A stretch of DNA of 64,000 bases from Cellulomonas fulva (GTDB lineage Bacteria; Actinomycetota; Actinomycetes; Actinomycetales; Cellulomonadaceae): contig NZ_JAHBOH010000002.1 in NCBI RefSeq assembly GCF_018531375.1, positions 62,001 through 126,000 of the forward strand. The letters are read 5' to 3'. This document shows, piece by piece, positions 8,722 through 16,990 of the stretch (position 1 is the first letter of the stretch; every line of letters starts with the position of its first letter). The position numbers were made by a program, and so were the translations under genes. Under the pieces are notes generated by a model that saw only the letters and a program-made list of their open reading frames with translations, was not told where the DNA came from and made no database searches.

Positions 8722-10437
8722 ATGACGGACACGGCCGCGCAGGGCTCGGAGATCGACATCAAGCCGCGGTCGCGGCAGGTCACGGACGGGTTGGAGGCCA
8801 CGGCGTCGCGCGGGATGCTGCGCGCGGTCGGCCTGGGCGACGAGGACTTCGCCAAGCCGCAGATCGGCGTCGCGAGCTCGTGGAACGAGATCACGCCGTG
8901 CAACCTCTCGCTCGACCGGCTCGCCAAGGCCGCGAAGGCCGGCGTGCACGCCGCGGGCGGCTACCCGCTCGAGTTCGGCACCATCTCGGTGTCCGACGGC
9001 ATCTCGATGGGCCACGAGGGCATGCACTTCTCGCTGGTGAGCCGCGACGTGATCGCCGACTCGGTCGAGACGGTGATGATGGCGGAGCGGCTCGACGGCT
9101 CCGTCCTCCTGGCCGGCTGCGACAAGTCGCTGCCGGGCATGCTCATGGCCGCCGCGCGCCTGGACCTCGCGTCCGTGTTCCTCTACGCGGGCTCGATCAT
9201 GCCGGGCTGGGTGAAGCTCTCGGACGGCACCGAGAAGGACGTGACGATCATCGACGCGTTCGAGGCCGTCGGGGCGTGCGCCCGCGGGCTGATGAGCGTG
9301 GAGGACGTCGACCGCATCGAGCGGGCGATCTGCCCCGGCGAGGGCGCCTGCGGCGGGATGTACACGGCGAACACGATGGCGTCGGTCGCCGAGGCGATGG
9401 GCATGTCCGTGCCCGGCTCCGCCGCGCCGCCGTCCGCGGACCGGCGCCGGGACCAGTTCGCGCACCGCTCCGGCGAGGCCGTCGTCGAGATGCTGCGCCG
9501 TGGGATCACCGCGCGGCAGATCATGACGAAGGAGGCGTTCGAGAACGCGATCGCGGTGGTGATGGCGTTCGGCGGCTCCACCAACGCGGTGCTGCACCTC
9601 CTGGCGATCGCGCACGAGGCCGAGGTCGAGCTGACGCTCGACGACTTCGCACGCGTCGCGCAGCGCGTCCCGCACCTGGGCGACCTCAAGCCGTTCGGGC
9701 GCTACGTGATGAACGACGTCGACCGCATCGGCGGCGTGCCGGTGATCATGAAGGCGCTGCTCGACGCGGGCCTGCTGCACGGCGACTGCCTCACGGTCAC
9801 CGGCAAGACCGTCGCGGAGAACCTGGCGGACGTGAACCCGCCGGACCCCGACGGCAAGATCCTGCGCGCGCTCGACAACCCGATCCACCGGACCGGCGGC
9901 ATCACGATCCTGCACGGCTCGCTCGCCCCCGAGGGTGCGGTCGTGAAGTCGGCGGGGTTCGACTCCGACGTGTTCGAGGGCACCGCCCGCGTCTTCGACC
10001 GCGAGCGCGCCGCGATGGACGCGCTCGAGGACGGCACGATCGTCGCGGGCGACGTCGTCGTGATCCGCTACGAGGGCCCGAAGGGCGGGCCGGGCATGCG
10101 CGAGATGCTCGCGATCACGGGCGCGATCAAGGGCGCCGGGCTGGGCAAGGACGCCCTGCTGCTGACCGACGGCCGGTTCTCCGGCGGCACGACGGGGCTG
10201 TGCGTGGGGCACGTCGCCCCCGAGGCGGTCGACGCCGGACCCGTCGCCTTCGTCCGGGACGGCGACCGCATCCGCCTCGACGTCGCGAACGCGCGGCTGG
10301 ACCTCCTCGTCGACGAGGCCGAGCTCGCGGCACGCCGCGAGGGGTGGCAGCCGCTCCCGCCCGTCTACACCCGGGGCGTCCTGGCCAAGTACGCCAAGCT
10401 CGTCCAGTCCGCGAGCACAGGCGCCGTCCTCACGTAA
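8722..10437 (+). CDS. ilvD: Second IlvD/Edd-family dehydratase, likely dihydroxy-acid dehydratase
   Basis: 571 residues, about 50 shorter than the first copy and clearly divergent from it. It belongs to the IlvD/Edd family: [40 protein letters not shown] and [20 protein letters not shown]. The cysteine arrangement (GEGACGGM instead of [10 protein letters not shown]) matches the shorter class that includes the mycobacterial IlvD, which as far as I know carries a [2Fe-2S] cluster. I placed the start at the ATG at 8722, 7 nt after a TAACGT box, so the message may be leaderless. It could also be a sugar-acid dehydratase, but its alignment with IlvD is good throughout. Confidence 0.85.
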   Translation: MTDTAAQGSEIDIKPRSRQVTDGLEATASRGMLRAVGLGDEDFAKPQIGVASSWNEITPCNLSLDRLAKAAKAGVHAAGGYPLEFGTISVSDGISMGHEGMHFSLVSRDVIADSVETVMMAERLDGSVLLAGCDKSLPGMLMAAARLDLASVFLYAGSIMPGWVKLSDGTEKDVTIIDAFEAVGACARGLMSVEDVDRIERAICPGEGACGGMYTANTMASVAEAMGMSVPGSAAPPSADRRRDQFAHRSGEAVVEMLRRGITARQIMTKEAFENAIAVVMAFGGSTNAVLHLLAIAHEAEVELTLDDFARVAQRVPHLGDLKPFGRYVMNDVDRIGGVPVIMKALLDAGLLHGDCLTVTGKTVAENLADVNPPDPDGKILRALDNPIHRTGGITILHGSLAPEGAVVKSAGFDSDVFEGTARVFDRERAAMDALEDGTIVAGDVVVIRYEGPKGGPGMREMLAITGAIKGAGLGKDALLLTDGRFSGGTTGLCVGHVAPEAVDAGPVAFVRDGDRIRLDVANARLDLLVDEAELAARREGWQPLPPVYTRGVLAKYAKLVQSASTGAVLT

Positions 10438-10442
10438 CCCCA

Positions 10443-10523
10443 CCCACCACCCCCCCGCACCCACACACCCACCCCACCCACGTACCCACCCCACCCACGT
10501 ACCCACCCACCCACGTACCCACA
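10443..10523. repeat. CCCACCCACGTA-type low-complexity tandem repeats
   Basis: The intergenic DNA after the second ilvD is a C/A-rich run in which CCCACCCACGTA recurs about four times with variable numbers of CCCA. No reading frame is supported. It is probably slippage-prone non-coding sequence. Confidence 0.7.
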
Positions 10524-10526
10524 CCG

Positions 10527-10597
10527 CCGAGCGCGGACGTCGTGGGCCGAGCGCGGACCATCGACGTCCGCGCTCGAGCGGTGCCGTCCGCGCTCGG
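10527..10597. repeat. Nested palindrome built from four CCGAGCGCGGAC units
   Basis: CCGAGCGCGGAC occurs at 10527-10538 and 10547-10558, and its complement at 10566-10576 (11 of 12 bases) and 10586-10597. The outer pair forms a 12-bp stem, and the inner pair a 10-bp stem with a 7-nt loop. It lies between the second ilvD and the alpha-glucosidase, so it may terminate transcription. Shorter relatives of the unit lie near 12397-12432. Confidence 0.7.
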
Positions 10598-10649
10598 GGA
10601 GGGGGTGGCGGGGTTGCGGGGGTGGGCGGGGCGGGTCAGGGTCGGTCGC

Positions 10650-12371
10650 ATGGGGTTCAGCGAGCAGGACGCGCCGTGGTGGACGCGGGCCGTGGTGTAC
10701 CAGGTGTACCCGCGGTCCTTCCAGGACTCGGACGGCGACGGGGTCGGCGACCTGCGCGGCGTGCTCCAGCGCGTCGACCACCTGGCCGAGCTCGGCGTCG
10801 ACGTGGTGTGGTTCTCGCCGATCTTCCGCAGCCCGCAGGACGACAACGGCTACGACATCAGCGACTACCAGGACGTCGACCCGCTGTTCGGCACGCTCGC
10901 CGACCTCGACGAGGTGGTCGCGGCGCTGCACGCGCGTGGCATGAAGGTCGTGATGGACCTCGTCGTGAACCACACGTCCGACGAGCACCCGTGGTTCGTC
11001 GAGTCGCGCTCGTCGCCGGACAGCCCGAAGCGCGACTGGTACTGGTGGCGCCCGGCGCGAGCGGGGATGGCGCCCGGCGCACCCGGCGCGGAGCCCACCA
11101 ACTGGGGCAGCTTCTTCTCCGGGCCGGCGTGGGAGTACGACGAGGCGAGCGGCGAGTACTACCTGCACCTGTTCAGCCGCAAGCAGCCGGACCTCAACTG
11201 GGAGAACCCCGAGGTCCGCGCGGCCGTCTACGCGATGATGCGCTGGTGGCTCGACCGCGGGGTCGACGGCTTCCGGATGGACGTCATCAACGTGATCTCG
11301 AAGACGGTGCAGGAGGACGGTTCGCTGCCCGACGGCCTCACGCACGACGGGCTGCTGGGCGACGGCAGCCCGCACTACACGTCCGGCCCGCGGGTGCACG
11401 AGTTCCTGGCGGAGATGCACCGGGAGGTGTTCGCCGGCCGGGAGGGGGCGTTCCTCACCGTCGGTGAGATGCCGGGCGTCACGCTCGAGGACGCGCGCCT
11501 GTTCACGGACCCGGCGCGCGCCGAGGTCGACATGGTGTTCCAGTTCGAGCACGTGGGCCTGGACCACGGGCCGGGCGGCAAGTTCGACCCCCGCCCGCTG
11601 CGGCTGACCGACCTCAAGGCGAGCTTCGGCCGCTGGCAGGCCGGCCTCGCCGAGACGGGGTGGAACTCGCTGTACTGGGACAACCACGACCAGCCGCGCA
11701 TCGTCTCCCGCTGGGGGGACGACGGCCGGTGCCGCCGCGAGTCCGCCACGATGCTCGCGACGGTCCTGCACCTGCACCGGGGGACGCCGTACGTCTACCA
11801 GGGCGAGGAGCTGGGGATGACGAACGCGCACCTGACCTCGTTCGACGCCTACCGCGACATCGAGACGCTCAACTACCTGGCCGAGGCGCGCGCCCACCGC
11901 GGCGAGGGCGAGCTGCTCGCCGCGTTCGCCGCGATGAGCCGGGACAACGCGCGCACGCCCGTGCAGTGGGACGCCACGCCCCACGCGGGGTTCACCACGG
12001 GGACGCCCTGGCTCGCGGCCAACCCGAACCACGACACGGTCAACGCGCAGGCCGAGCGGGCGGACCCGCGGTCGGTGTTCCACCACTACCGCCGGCTGAT
12101 CGCGCTGCGGCACGACGAGCCCGTGGTGGCGCTCGGCGACTTCACGATGCTGCTGCCCGACGACGAGCACGTCTACGCGTTCACGCGCCGGCTGGGCGAG
12201 GTGGAGCTGCTGGTCCTCGGCAACTTCACGGCGGAGGAGCGGCTCGCGCTGGTCGACCCGGTGTGGACCGACGCGCAGGTGGTGCTGGGCAACTACGACG
12301 ACGAGCGCGTCGTCGAGACGCCCGTGGTGCTGCGGCCATGGGAGGCGCTCGTCGTCCGCCGCCGCCCGTGA
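10650..12371 (+). CDS. GH13 alpha-glucosidase (oligo-1,6-glucosidase type)
   Basis: 573 residues. The N-terminus (WWTRAVVYQVYPRSFQDSDG) and the four GH13 regions identify the family: DLVVNHTSDEHPW, GVDGFRMDVINVISK with the nucleophile Asp, TVGEMPG with the acid/base Glu, and YWDNHDQPRIVSRWG with the transition-state Asp. No signal peptide is present, so it acts on imported short alpha-glucosides such as isomaltose, maltose or sucrose-like sugars. The exact specificity cannot be read. Start ATG at 10650 follows CAGGGT by 7 nt; in-frame codons upstream are not conserved-looking. It stands alone, not in an operon. Confidence 0.9.
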   Translation: MGFSEQDAPWWTRAVVYQVYPRSFQDSDGDGVGDLRGVLQRVDHLAELGVDVVWFSPIFRSPQDDNGYDISDYQDVDPLFGTLADLDEVVAALHARGMKVVMDLVVNHTSDEHPWFVESRSSPDSPKRDWYWWRPARAGMAPGAPGAEPTNWGSFFSGPAWEYDEASGEYYLHLFSRKQPDLNWENPEVRAAVYAMMRWWLDRGVDGFRMDVINVISKTVQEDGSLPDGLTHDGLLGDGSPHYTSGPRVHEFLAEMHREVFAGREGAFLTVGEMPGVTLEDARLFTDPARAEVDMVFQFEHVGLDHGPGGKFDPRPLRLTDLKASFGRWQAGLAETGWNSLYWDNHDQPRIVSRWGDDGRCRRESATMLATVLHLHRGTPYVYQGEELGMTNAHLTSFDAYRDIETLNYLAEARAHRGEGELLAAFAAMSRDNARTPVQWDATPHAGFTTGTPWLAANPNHDTVNAQAERADPRSVFHHYRRLIALRHDEPVVALGDFTMLLPDDEHVYAFTRRLGEVELLVLGNFTAEERLALVDPVWTDAQVVLGNYDDERVVETPVVLRPWEALVVRRRP

Positions 12372-12379
12372 CCGTCCCC

Positions 12380-12432
12380 CCGGCGCGGCGTCATATCCGA
12401 GCGCGGCGTCAGCCCCGAGCGCGGCGTCACAG
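12380..12432. repeat. Three 18-bp repeats that include a stop codon
   Basis: CCGAGCGCGGCGTCA-type units run 12397-12414 and 12415-12432, preceded by a degenerate unit from 12380. The last unit contains the stop codon (TCA on this strand, 12427-12429) of the regulator gene. The units share a core with the palindrome at 10527-10597. Confidence 0.65.
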
Positions 12433-12750
12433 CCCCGCGATGGTGCGCAGGGCGGCGAGGTGCGCGGCCAGGGCCGCGCGGCCCTCGTCGGACAGGCGCA
12501 GCCAGGTCCGGGGCCGCTTGCCGACGTAGCCCTTGCGGACCACCACGTACCCCGCCTGCTCGAGGACCGCGACGGCCTTGCTGAGCTGGGAGTCGCTGAT
12601 CTCGACGGCGTCCCGCACGGCGGCGAACTCGGCCTCGTCGGTCCCGGCGAGCGCGGACACGACCGTGAGCCGCACGGGGGAGTGGATCACGTCGTCGAGG
12701 CGGGCGCGTGCGGGCTCCCCGACGCTCTCCGGGCCGGGCAGCGTGCTCAC
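12427..12750 (-). CDS. Small winged-helix transcriptional regulator
   Basis: 107 residues, GTG start. The sequence DDVIHSPVRLTVVSALAG, then ISDSQLSKAVAVLEQAGYV and a wing KGYVGKRPRTWLRLSDEG, fit the MarR/ArsR-like winged-helix family of PF13601. There are no metal-binding cysteines of the ArsR kind. The start overlaps the stop of the upstream membrane protein by GTGA, so the two are co-translated. A TTTCCA-AGA-TGGAAA palindrome in front of that membrane gene is the probable autoregulatory operator. Proteins of this family are often paired with membrane proteins or exporters; the signal sensed is unknown. Confidence 0.8.
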   Translation of the reverse strand: MSTLPGPESVGEPARARLDDVIHSPVRLTVVSALAGTDEAEFAAVRDAVEISDSQLSKAVAVLEQAGYVVVRKGYVGKRPRTWLRLSDEGRAALAAHLAALRTIAGL

Positions 12751-13205
12751 GCCCGCGCCTCGCGTGAGGCCGCGACGGCGAGCGGTGCGGCGACGACGAG
12801 CGCCGCGACGTACCAGTACGCGGGTGCCGCCCGGAAGGACGACAGCCCGACGAAGAGCGCGACCCCGTAGGCGGCGCCCCACCAGCCGACCGCGCGCGAC
12901 CACCGGCGCACCGCACCCGGCTTGGCGACGGGCGCGGTGCGCACGAACGCGAACCACAGACCCGCCCCGGTCACGACGTACAGGCCGATCAGCACCAGGG
13001 CGGCGGCGTCGTCCGGCGCGGCCGACGCGAGACCGGCGAAGAACATCAGCGTGGTGGCGGCGAAGGCGGTGAGCGCGATCGCCCGCCGGTCGCCGCCCTG
13101 GGCGCGCAGGGCGCCCGACGCGGTGCCGGAACCGGCGAGCAGCGCGCGTGCCTGCTCCGGGGTGGGTCCCTCGAGCGGGGAGGTGGAGTGGTCATCAGCG
13201 GTCAT
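12747..13205 (-). CDS. Four-span membrane protein co-transcribed with the regulator
   Basis: 152 residues. A soluble N-terminus of about 45 residues is followed by four hydrophobic stretches: ALTAFAATTLMFFAGLASA, LVLIGLYVVTGAGLWFAFV, AVGWWGAAYGVALFVGL and YWYVAALVVAAPLAVAA. I do not recognise a functional family. I chose ATG 13205; an upstream TTG (13220) lies inside the palindromic operator and is unlikely. It overlaps the small regulator by four bases and may be its signalling partner (inference). Confidence 0.7.
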   Translation of the reverse strand: MTADDHSTSPLEGPTPEQARALLAGSGTASGALRAQGGDRRAIALTAFAATTLMFFAGLASAAPDDAAALVLIGLYVVTGAGLWFAFVRTAPVAKPGAVRRWSRAVGWWGAAYGVALFVGLSSFRAAPAYWYVAALVVAAPLAVAASREARA

Positions 13206-13211
13206 GAAAGT

Positions 13212-13230
13212 AGTTTCCAAGATGGAAAGT
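13212..13230 (-). promoter_or_regulatory. Palindromic operator upstream of the membrane protein-regulator pair
   Basis: TTTCCA (13214-13219), AGA and TGGAAA (13223-13228) form a near-perfect inverted repeat that extends by one or two bases either side. It ends 7 nt before the ATG at 13205 and about 34 nt before the divergent gene at 13265, so a bound regulator could control both directions. The pairing with the neighbouring winged-helix protein is inference. Confidence 0.6.
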
Positions 13231-13264
13231 GAACGGTCAAGCCTGTCCGCGTAGCGTCACGGCC

Positions 13265-13852
13265 ATGGGCAAGGTGCACGAGCGGATCGACGACCGGCTG
13301 CGCGCGTTCATCGCGGCGCAGCACCTGTTCTTCGTCGCGACGGCGCCGAGCGGGCCGGACGGGCACGTGAACGTGTCGCCGAAGGGCATCGGGGGCACGT
13401 TCGTCGTGCTCGACGACCGCACGGTCGCCTACGTCGACGTCACCGCCTCCGGCTCCGAGACGATCGCGCACCTGCGCGAGAACGGTCGCGTCACGCTCAT
13501 GTTCTGCGCGTTCGACGGCCCGCCGAACATCGTCCGGCTGCACGGCCGCGGGCGGTTCGTGACCCTGTACGACGAGGGGTTCGACGAGCTCCTGGCGCTG
13601 TTCCCCGGCGGCGTCGACGAGTCACGCGGGGCGCGCGCGGTCGTCGTGGTCGACGTCGACCGGGTCTCCGACTCGTGCGGCTACGGCGTCCCGCTGATGT
13701 CCTACGAGGGCGAGCGTGACCTGCTACCGCAGTTCATGGAGCGCAAGGGCGTCGACGGGCGGGCGGACTACCGCCGCCTCAAGAACCGCACCAGCATCGA
13801 CGGGCTCCCGGCGTTCGACATGGACCCGAGTCCCGCGCCCGACCCGTCCTGA
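13265..13852 (+). CDS. Pyridoxamine 5'-phosphate oxidase-fold protein
   Basis: 195 residues. HLFFVATAPSGPDGHVNVSPKG and YVDVTASGSETIAHLRENGRVT are typical of the split-barrel flavin-binding family (PF01243). ERKGVDGRADYRRLKNRTSIDGLPA near the end is also usual in actinobacterial members. The family mostly binds FMN or F420 and catalyses redox reactions, but the substrate here is unknown. A TAGCGT box at 13252-13257 lies 7 nt before ATG, so the transcript is likely leaderless. Confidence 0.82.
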   Translation: MGKVHERIDDRLRAFIAAQHLFFVATAPSGPDGHVNVSPKGIGGTFVVLDDRTVAYVDVTASGSETIAHLRENGRVTLMFCAFDGPPNIVRLHGRGRFVTLYDEGFDELLALFPGGVDESRGARAVVVVDVDRVSDSCGYGVPLMSYEGERDLLPQFMERKGVDGRADYRRLKNRTSIDGLPAFDMDPSPAPDPS

Positions 13853-13939
13853 CCTGCGTGTTCCGGCGCCCGCGGGGGGGCTCGGGCCGGTACGGTTCCC
13901 CCGGCTCCGACGACGGTGCCAGGGGAAGCAGGGGGTTCT

Positions 13940-14932
13940 GTGGCGTTCACAGGTGAGCTCGCGGTCTCGACGCGGGGGCTGCGCAAGACGTACCGGAGGC
14001 GGAACGGGTCGCGGCAGGTCGCCGTCGAGGGACTGGACCTCGACGTGCCGGTCGGCGGCGTGCACGGCTTCCTCGGCCCCAACGGGGCAGGCAAGACGAC
14101 CACCATCCGCATGCTGCTCGGGCTGGTGAAGCCGGACCAGGGCACCATGCGCGTCTTCGACCAGCCGGTGCCCGAGCGGCTGCCGGACGTCGTCGGGCGG
14201 GTCGGGGCGATCGTCGAGCAGCCCAAGTTCTTCCCGAGCTTCTCCGCGCGGCGCAACCTGCGCCTGCTCGCGGGCGGCATCGGTGCGGACCCGAAGCTGG
14301 TCGACGTCGTCCTCGCGGACGTCGGCCTGGCCGACCGCGCCCGCGACCGGTACAAGAGCTACTCCCTGGGCATGAAGCAGCGGCTCGCGATCGCGGCGAC
14401 CCTGCTCAAGGACCCGGACCTGCTGATCTTCGACGAGCCGACCAACGGCCTGGACCCCGCCGGCATCCGGGAGATCCGCGAGACCATGCGCGGGCTGGCG
14501 GACCGCGGCAAGACCGTGCTGGTCTCGAGCCACATCCTGGCCGAGGTCGAGCAGGTCGCCGACACGGTCTCGATCGTCGCGCGGGGCCGGCTGATCGCGC
14601 ACGGCACCGTCGCCGAGCTGATCGGCTCGCAGGCCGCGACCACCATCCGTGTGGGCATCGAGGTGCCGGGCACCGCGAGCGACGTCCTGGCGGCCCAGGG
14701 CTGGACCGTGCGCCGCGACGGGCAGCACCTTCTCGTCGAGGGCGCACCCGGCGGTGCGCGCGTCACCGAGGTGCTGGCGCGCGAGGGCCTCTACGTGGAC
14801 GAGCTCGTGCCCGTGCGCGTGGACCTGGAGTCCGTGTTCCTGGAGCTGACCGCCGGGCAGGGGCCGGGGACCCGGCCACCCGAGGACCCCGAGCACACGC
14901 ACGGCCGGCGCGCGGCGGGAGGTGCGGCATGA
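13940..14932 (+). CDS. ABC exporter ATP-binding protein, first copy
   Basis: 330 residues. The ABC domain has a Walker A GPNGAGKTT near residue 50, signature SLGMKQRLAIAATLL, Walker B DLLIFDEPTNGLDP and a switch histidine (VSSHILAEVEQV). The C-terminal 80 residues form a small domain of the kind found in CcmA/DrrA-type exporter ATPases. The start is GTG 13940 behind an AGGGG-rich ribosome site; GTG 13916 is possible. It overlaps the permease gene by ATGA. With the second ATPase-permease pair downstream it forms a duplicated exporter locus. The cargo is unknown; a drug, lipid or peptide is typical. Confidence 0.9.
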   Translation: MAFTGELAVSTRGLRKTYRRRNGSRQVAVEGLDLDVPVGGVHGFLGPNGAGKTTTIRMLLGLVKPDQGTMRVFDQPVPERLPDVVGRVGAIVEQPKFFPSFSARRNLRLLAGGIGADPKLVDVVLADVGLADRARDRYKSYSLGMKQRLAIAATLLKDPDLLIFDEPTNGLDPAGIREIRETMRGLADRGKTVLVSSHILAEVEQVADTVSIVARGRLIAHGTVAELIGSQAATTIRVGIEVPGTASDVLAAQGWTVRRDGQHLLVEGAPGGARVTEVLAREGLYVDELVPVRVDLESVFLELTAGQGPGTRPPEDPEHTHGRRAAGGAA

Positions 14933-15945
14933 TCCGCCTGATCCGCACCGAGCTGTACCGCTGGAGCGGCCGGACCCTGCTGTGGGTCCTGGCCGCGGCG
15001 ACCGTCGCGTTCGCCGTGATCGTGCCGCTCAACGCCTGGACCGAGTCGCGGCCGCCGAGCCAGCAGGACTACGAGCGCGCCCAGGACCAGCTCGAGCAGC
15101 AGCAGCAGATGATGCAGGAGCAGCTCGACTCGTGCCTCGAGGGCCAGGAGGCGGAACGCGAGGCGACCGGCGACCCGACGCTCGACTGGGGCTGCGAGTG
15201 GGAGCCGCGGGTCGAGGACTTCCTGCCGTGGCGCCAGTACTTCGACACCGAGGCCGAGTCGGGCGTCGCGGGGATGGCGATCGTCCTGGTGCTGGCCGGC
15301 GTGCTCATGGGCGCGAGCTTCGTCGCGGCCGAGTTCTCCACGGGCGCGATCGGGAACTGGCTGACGTTCGCCCCGCGGCGCGGCCGGGTGCTGACGAGCA
15401 AGCTCACCGCGACCGCCCTGGGCTACCTGCCGACGGTGGTCGTCGCGACGGTGGTGCTGGTCGGCGGCTCGTGGCTCGGCTTCCGGCTCAACGACGCGAT
15501 GCAGAACCCGAGCGTCTACGTCGACGAGGCAGGCGCCGGTCCGGACCTGATGACGCCCGCGAACCTGACGCTCATGGGCCTGCGGATCGTGGCGGTCGCG
15601 ATCGCCATGGCGGTCGCGGGCGCGGCGCTCGGGTTCCTCCTGCGCCACACGGCGGCGGTGCTCGGGGTCCTGCTCGGCTGGGCGGTGCTCGTCGAGGGCT
15701 TCCTCCGGGTGCAGGCGCCGAAGCTCCAGCCGTACACCCTCGCGGTCAACCTCGACGCGTGGGTGCGCGGCGGCACGCAGTACGGCATCGAGCGCTGCGA
15801 GTACGACGCGGACAACGGCGGCACCATGTGCGAGACGATCTACCACGACGTCAGCCAGGCGCACGGTGCGGTGGTGCTCGGGATCGTGCTCGTCGTGCTC
15901 GTCGGACTGGCCGCCCTGGTGTTCCGCCGCCGCGACGTGAGCTGA
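14929..15945 (+). CDS. ABC exporter permease, first copy
   Basis: 338 residues. A first span (TLLWVLAAATVAFAVIVPL) is followed by an external segment of about 110 residues containing a QQQQM stretch and two cysteines. Further spans follow (GMAIVLVLAGVLMGASFVAA; VVVATVVLVGG; IVAVAIAMAVAGAALGFLL; VVLGIVLVVLVGLAALVF). The motif FSTGAIGNWLTFAPRRGRVL recurs almost unchanged in the second permease. It is an ABC-2-type permease that pairs with the ATPase before it. Confidence 0.85.
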   Translation: MIRLIRTELYRWSGRTLLWVLAAATVAFAVIVPLNAWTESRPPSQQDYERAQDQLEQQQQMMQEQLDSCLEGQEAEREATGDPTLDWGCEWEPRVEDFLPWRQYFDTEAESGVAGMAIVLVLAGVLMGASFVAAEFSTGAIGNWLTFAPRRGRVLTSKLTATALGYLPTVVVATVVLVGGSWLGFRLNDAMQNPSVYVDEAGAGPDLMTPANLTLMGLRIVAVAIAMAVAGAALGFLLRHTAAVLGVLLGWAVLVEGFLRVQAPKLQPYTLAVNLDAWVRGGTQYGIERCEYDADNGGTMCETIYHDVSQAHGAVVLGIVLVVLVGLAALVFRRRDVS

Positions 15946-16009
15946 CACCCGCCTCAGGTCGTCGCCCCCTCGTGCCGAAGCACCAGGGGACGACGAACCT
16001 GGAGGCAGC

Positions 16010-16990
16010 ATCAGCACCGCGGAACCGGCCATCTCCACCAGGGGCCTGCGCAAGACGTACCGCCGGTTCGACCTCTCGCAGGTCGTCGCCGTGGAGGGCC
16101 TGGACCTCGACGTGCCGGCGGGCGGCGTGCACGGCTTCCTGGGCCCCAACGGGTCGGGGAAGACGACGACGATCCGGATGCTGCTGGGCCTCGCGGCCCC
16201 GGACTCGGGCGAGATGCGGCTGTTCGGCGTCCCCGTGCCGCAGCGGCTCCCGGACGTGGTCGGCCGGGTCGGGGCCGTCGTCGAGCAGCCCAAGTTCGTG
16301 CCGATGTTCTCGGGGCGGCGCAACCTGCAGCTGCTGGCCACCGCGATCGAGACCCCGCACGCGCGCGTCGAGGAGGTCCTCGAGCTCGTCGACCTGCGCG
16401 AGCGCGCACGCGACCCGTTCCGCCGGTTCTCGCTCGGAATGAAGCAGCGGCTCGCGATCGCAGCGACGCTCCTCAAGGACCCCGACCTGCTGATCTTCGA
16501 CGAGCCGACGAACGGCCTGGACCCGGCGGGCATCCGCGACGTGCGCGCGACCATGCGTCGGCTCGCGGGGGAGGGCCGCACCGTCCTGGTCTCCAGCCAC
16601 ATCCTGGCGGAGGTCGAGCAGGTCGCCGACACGGTCTCGATCGTCGCGCGCGGGCGGCTCGTCGCGGAGGGCACCGTGGCGGCGCTCGTCCGGGGCCGCG
16701 GCCAGGTCCGCGTGCTGGTCCCGGACCGCGCCGCGGCGGCGGCGCTGCTCGCCGCGCAGGGCTGGACGGTGCAGCCCGAGGGGGACGGGCTCGTCGTCGC
16801 CGGGACCGCCGACGGCGGCGCGGTCAACGAGGTGCTCGCGCGGGGCGGCGTCTACGCCCACGACCTGCGCACGGTGCACGACGACCTGGAGTCCGTCTTC
16901 CTCGAGCTCACCGCGCACGTGGGTACGGGCGGCACGCAGCGCCGCGGTCGTCGCGGGCGCACGTCGGACGACCACGAGGTCGTCGCATGA
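16010..16990 (+). CDS. ABC exporter ATP-binding protein, second copy, with non-standard start
   Basis: About 326 residues, closely similar to the first ATPase: Walker A GPNGSGKTT, signature SLGMKQRLAIAATLL, Walker B DLLIFDEPTNGLDP. The family N-terminus (AISTRGLRKTYRRFD) is encoded in frame, but no ATG, GTG or TTG precedes it. The only plausible position is ATC at 16010, four bases after GGAGG, read as ATC AGC ACC GCG GAA. The first standard start, GTG at 16091, would remove the first beta strand. I therefore annotate from 16010, with doubt about the codon itself. It overlaps the second permease by ATGA. Confidence 0.75.
   Translation: MSTAEPAISTRGLRKTYRRFDLSQVVAVEGLDLDVPAGGVHGFLGPNGSGKTTTIRMLLGLAAPDSGEMRLFGVPVPQRLPDVVGRVGAVVEQPKFVPMFSGRRNLQLLATAIETPHARVEEVLELVDLRERARDPFRRFSLGMKQRLAIAATLLKDPDLLIFDEPTNGLDPAGIRDVRATMRRLAGEGRTVLVSSHILAEVEQVADTVSIVARGRLVAEGTVAALVRGRGQVRVLVPDRAAAAALLAAQGWTVQPEGDGLVVAGTADGGAVNEVLARGGVYAHDLRTVHDDLESVFLELTAHVGTGGTQRRGRRGRTSDDHEVVA

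Noticed and set aside
6664-10524. A 1,286-codon open frame on the reverse strand
   Set aside because: It lies antisense to the two ilvD genes, is extremely rich in Arg, His and Val, and has no motif. It is a by-product of the high GC content.
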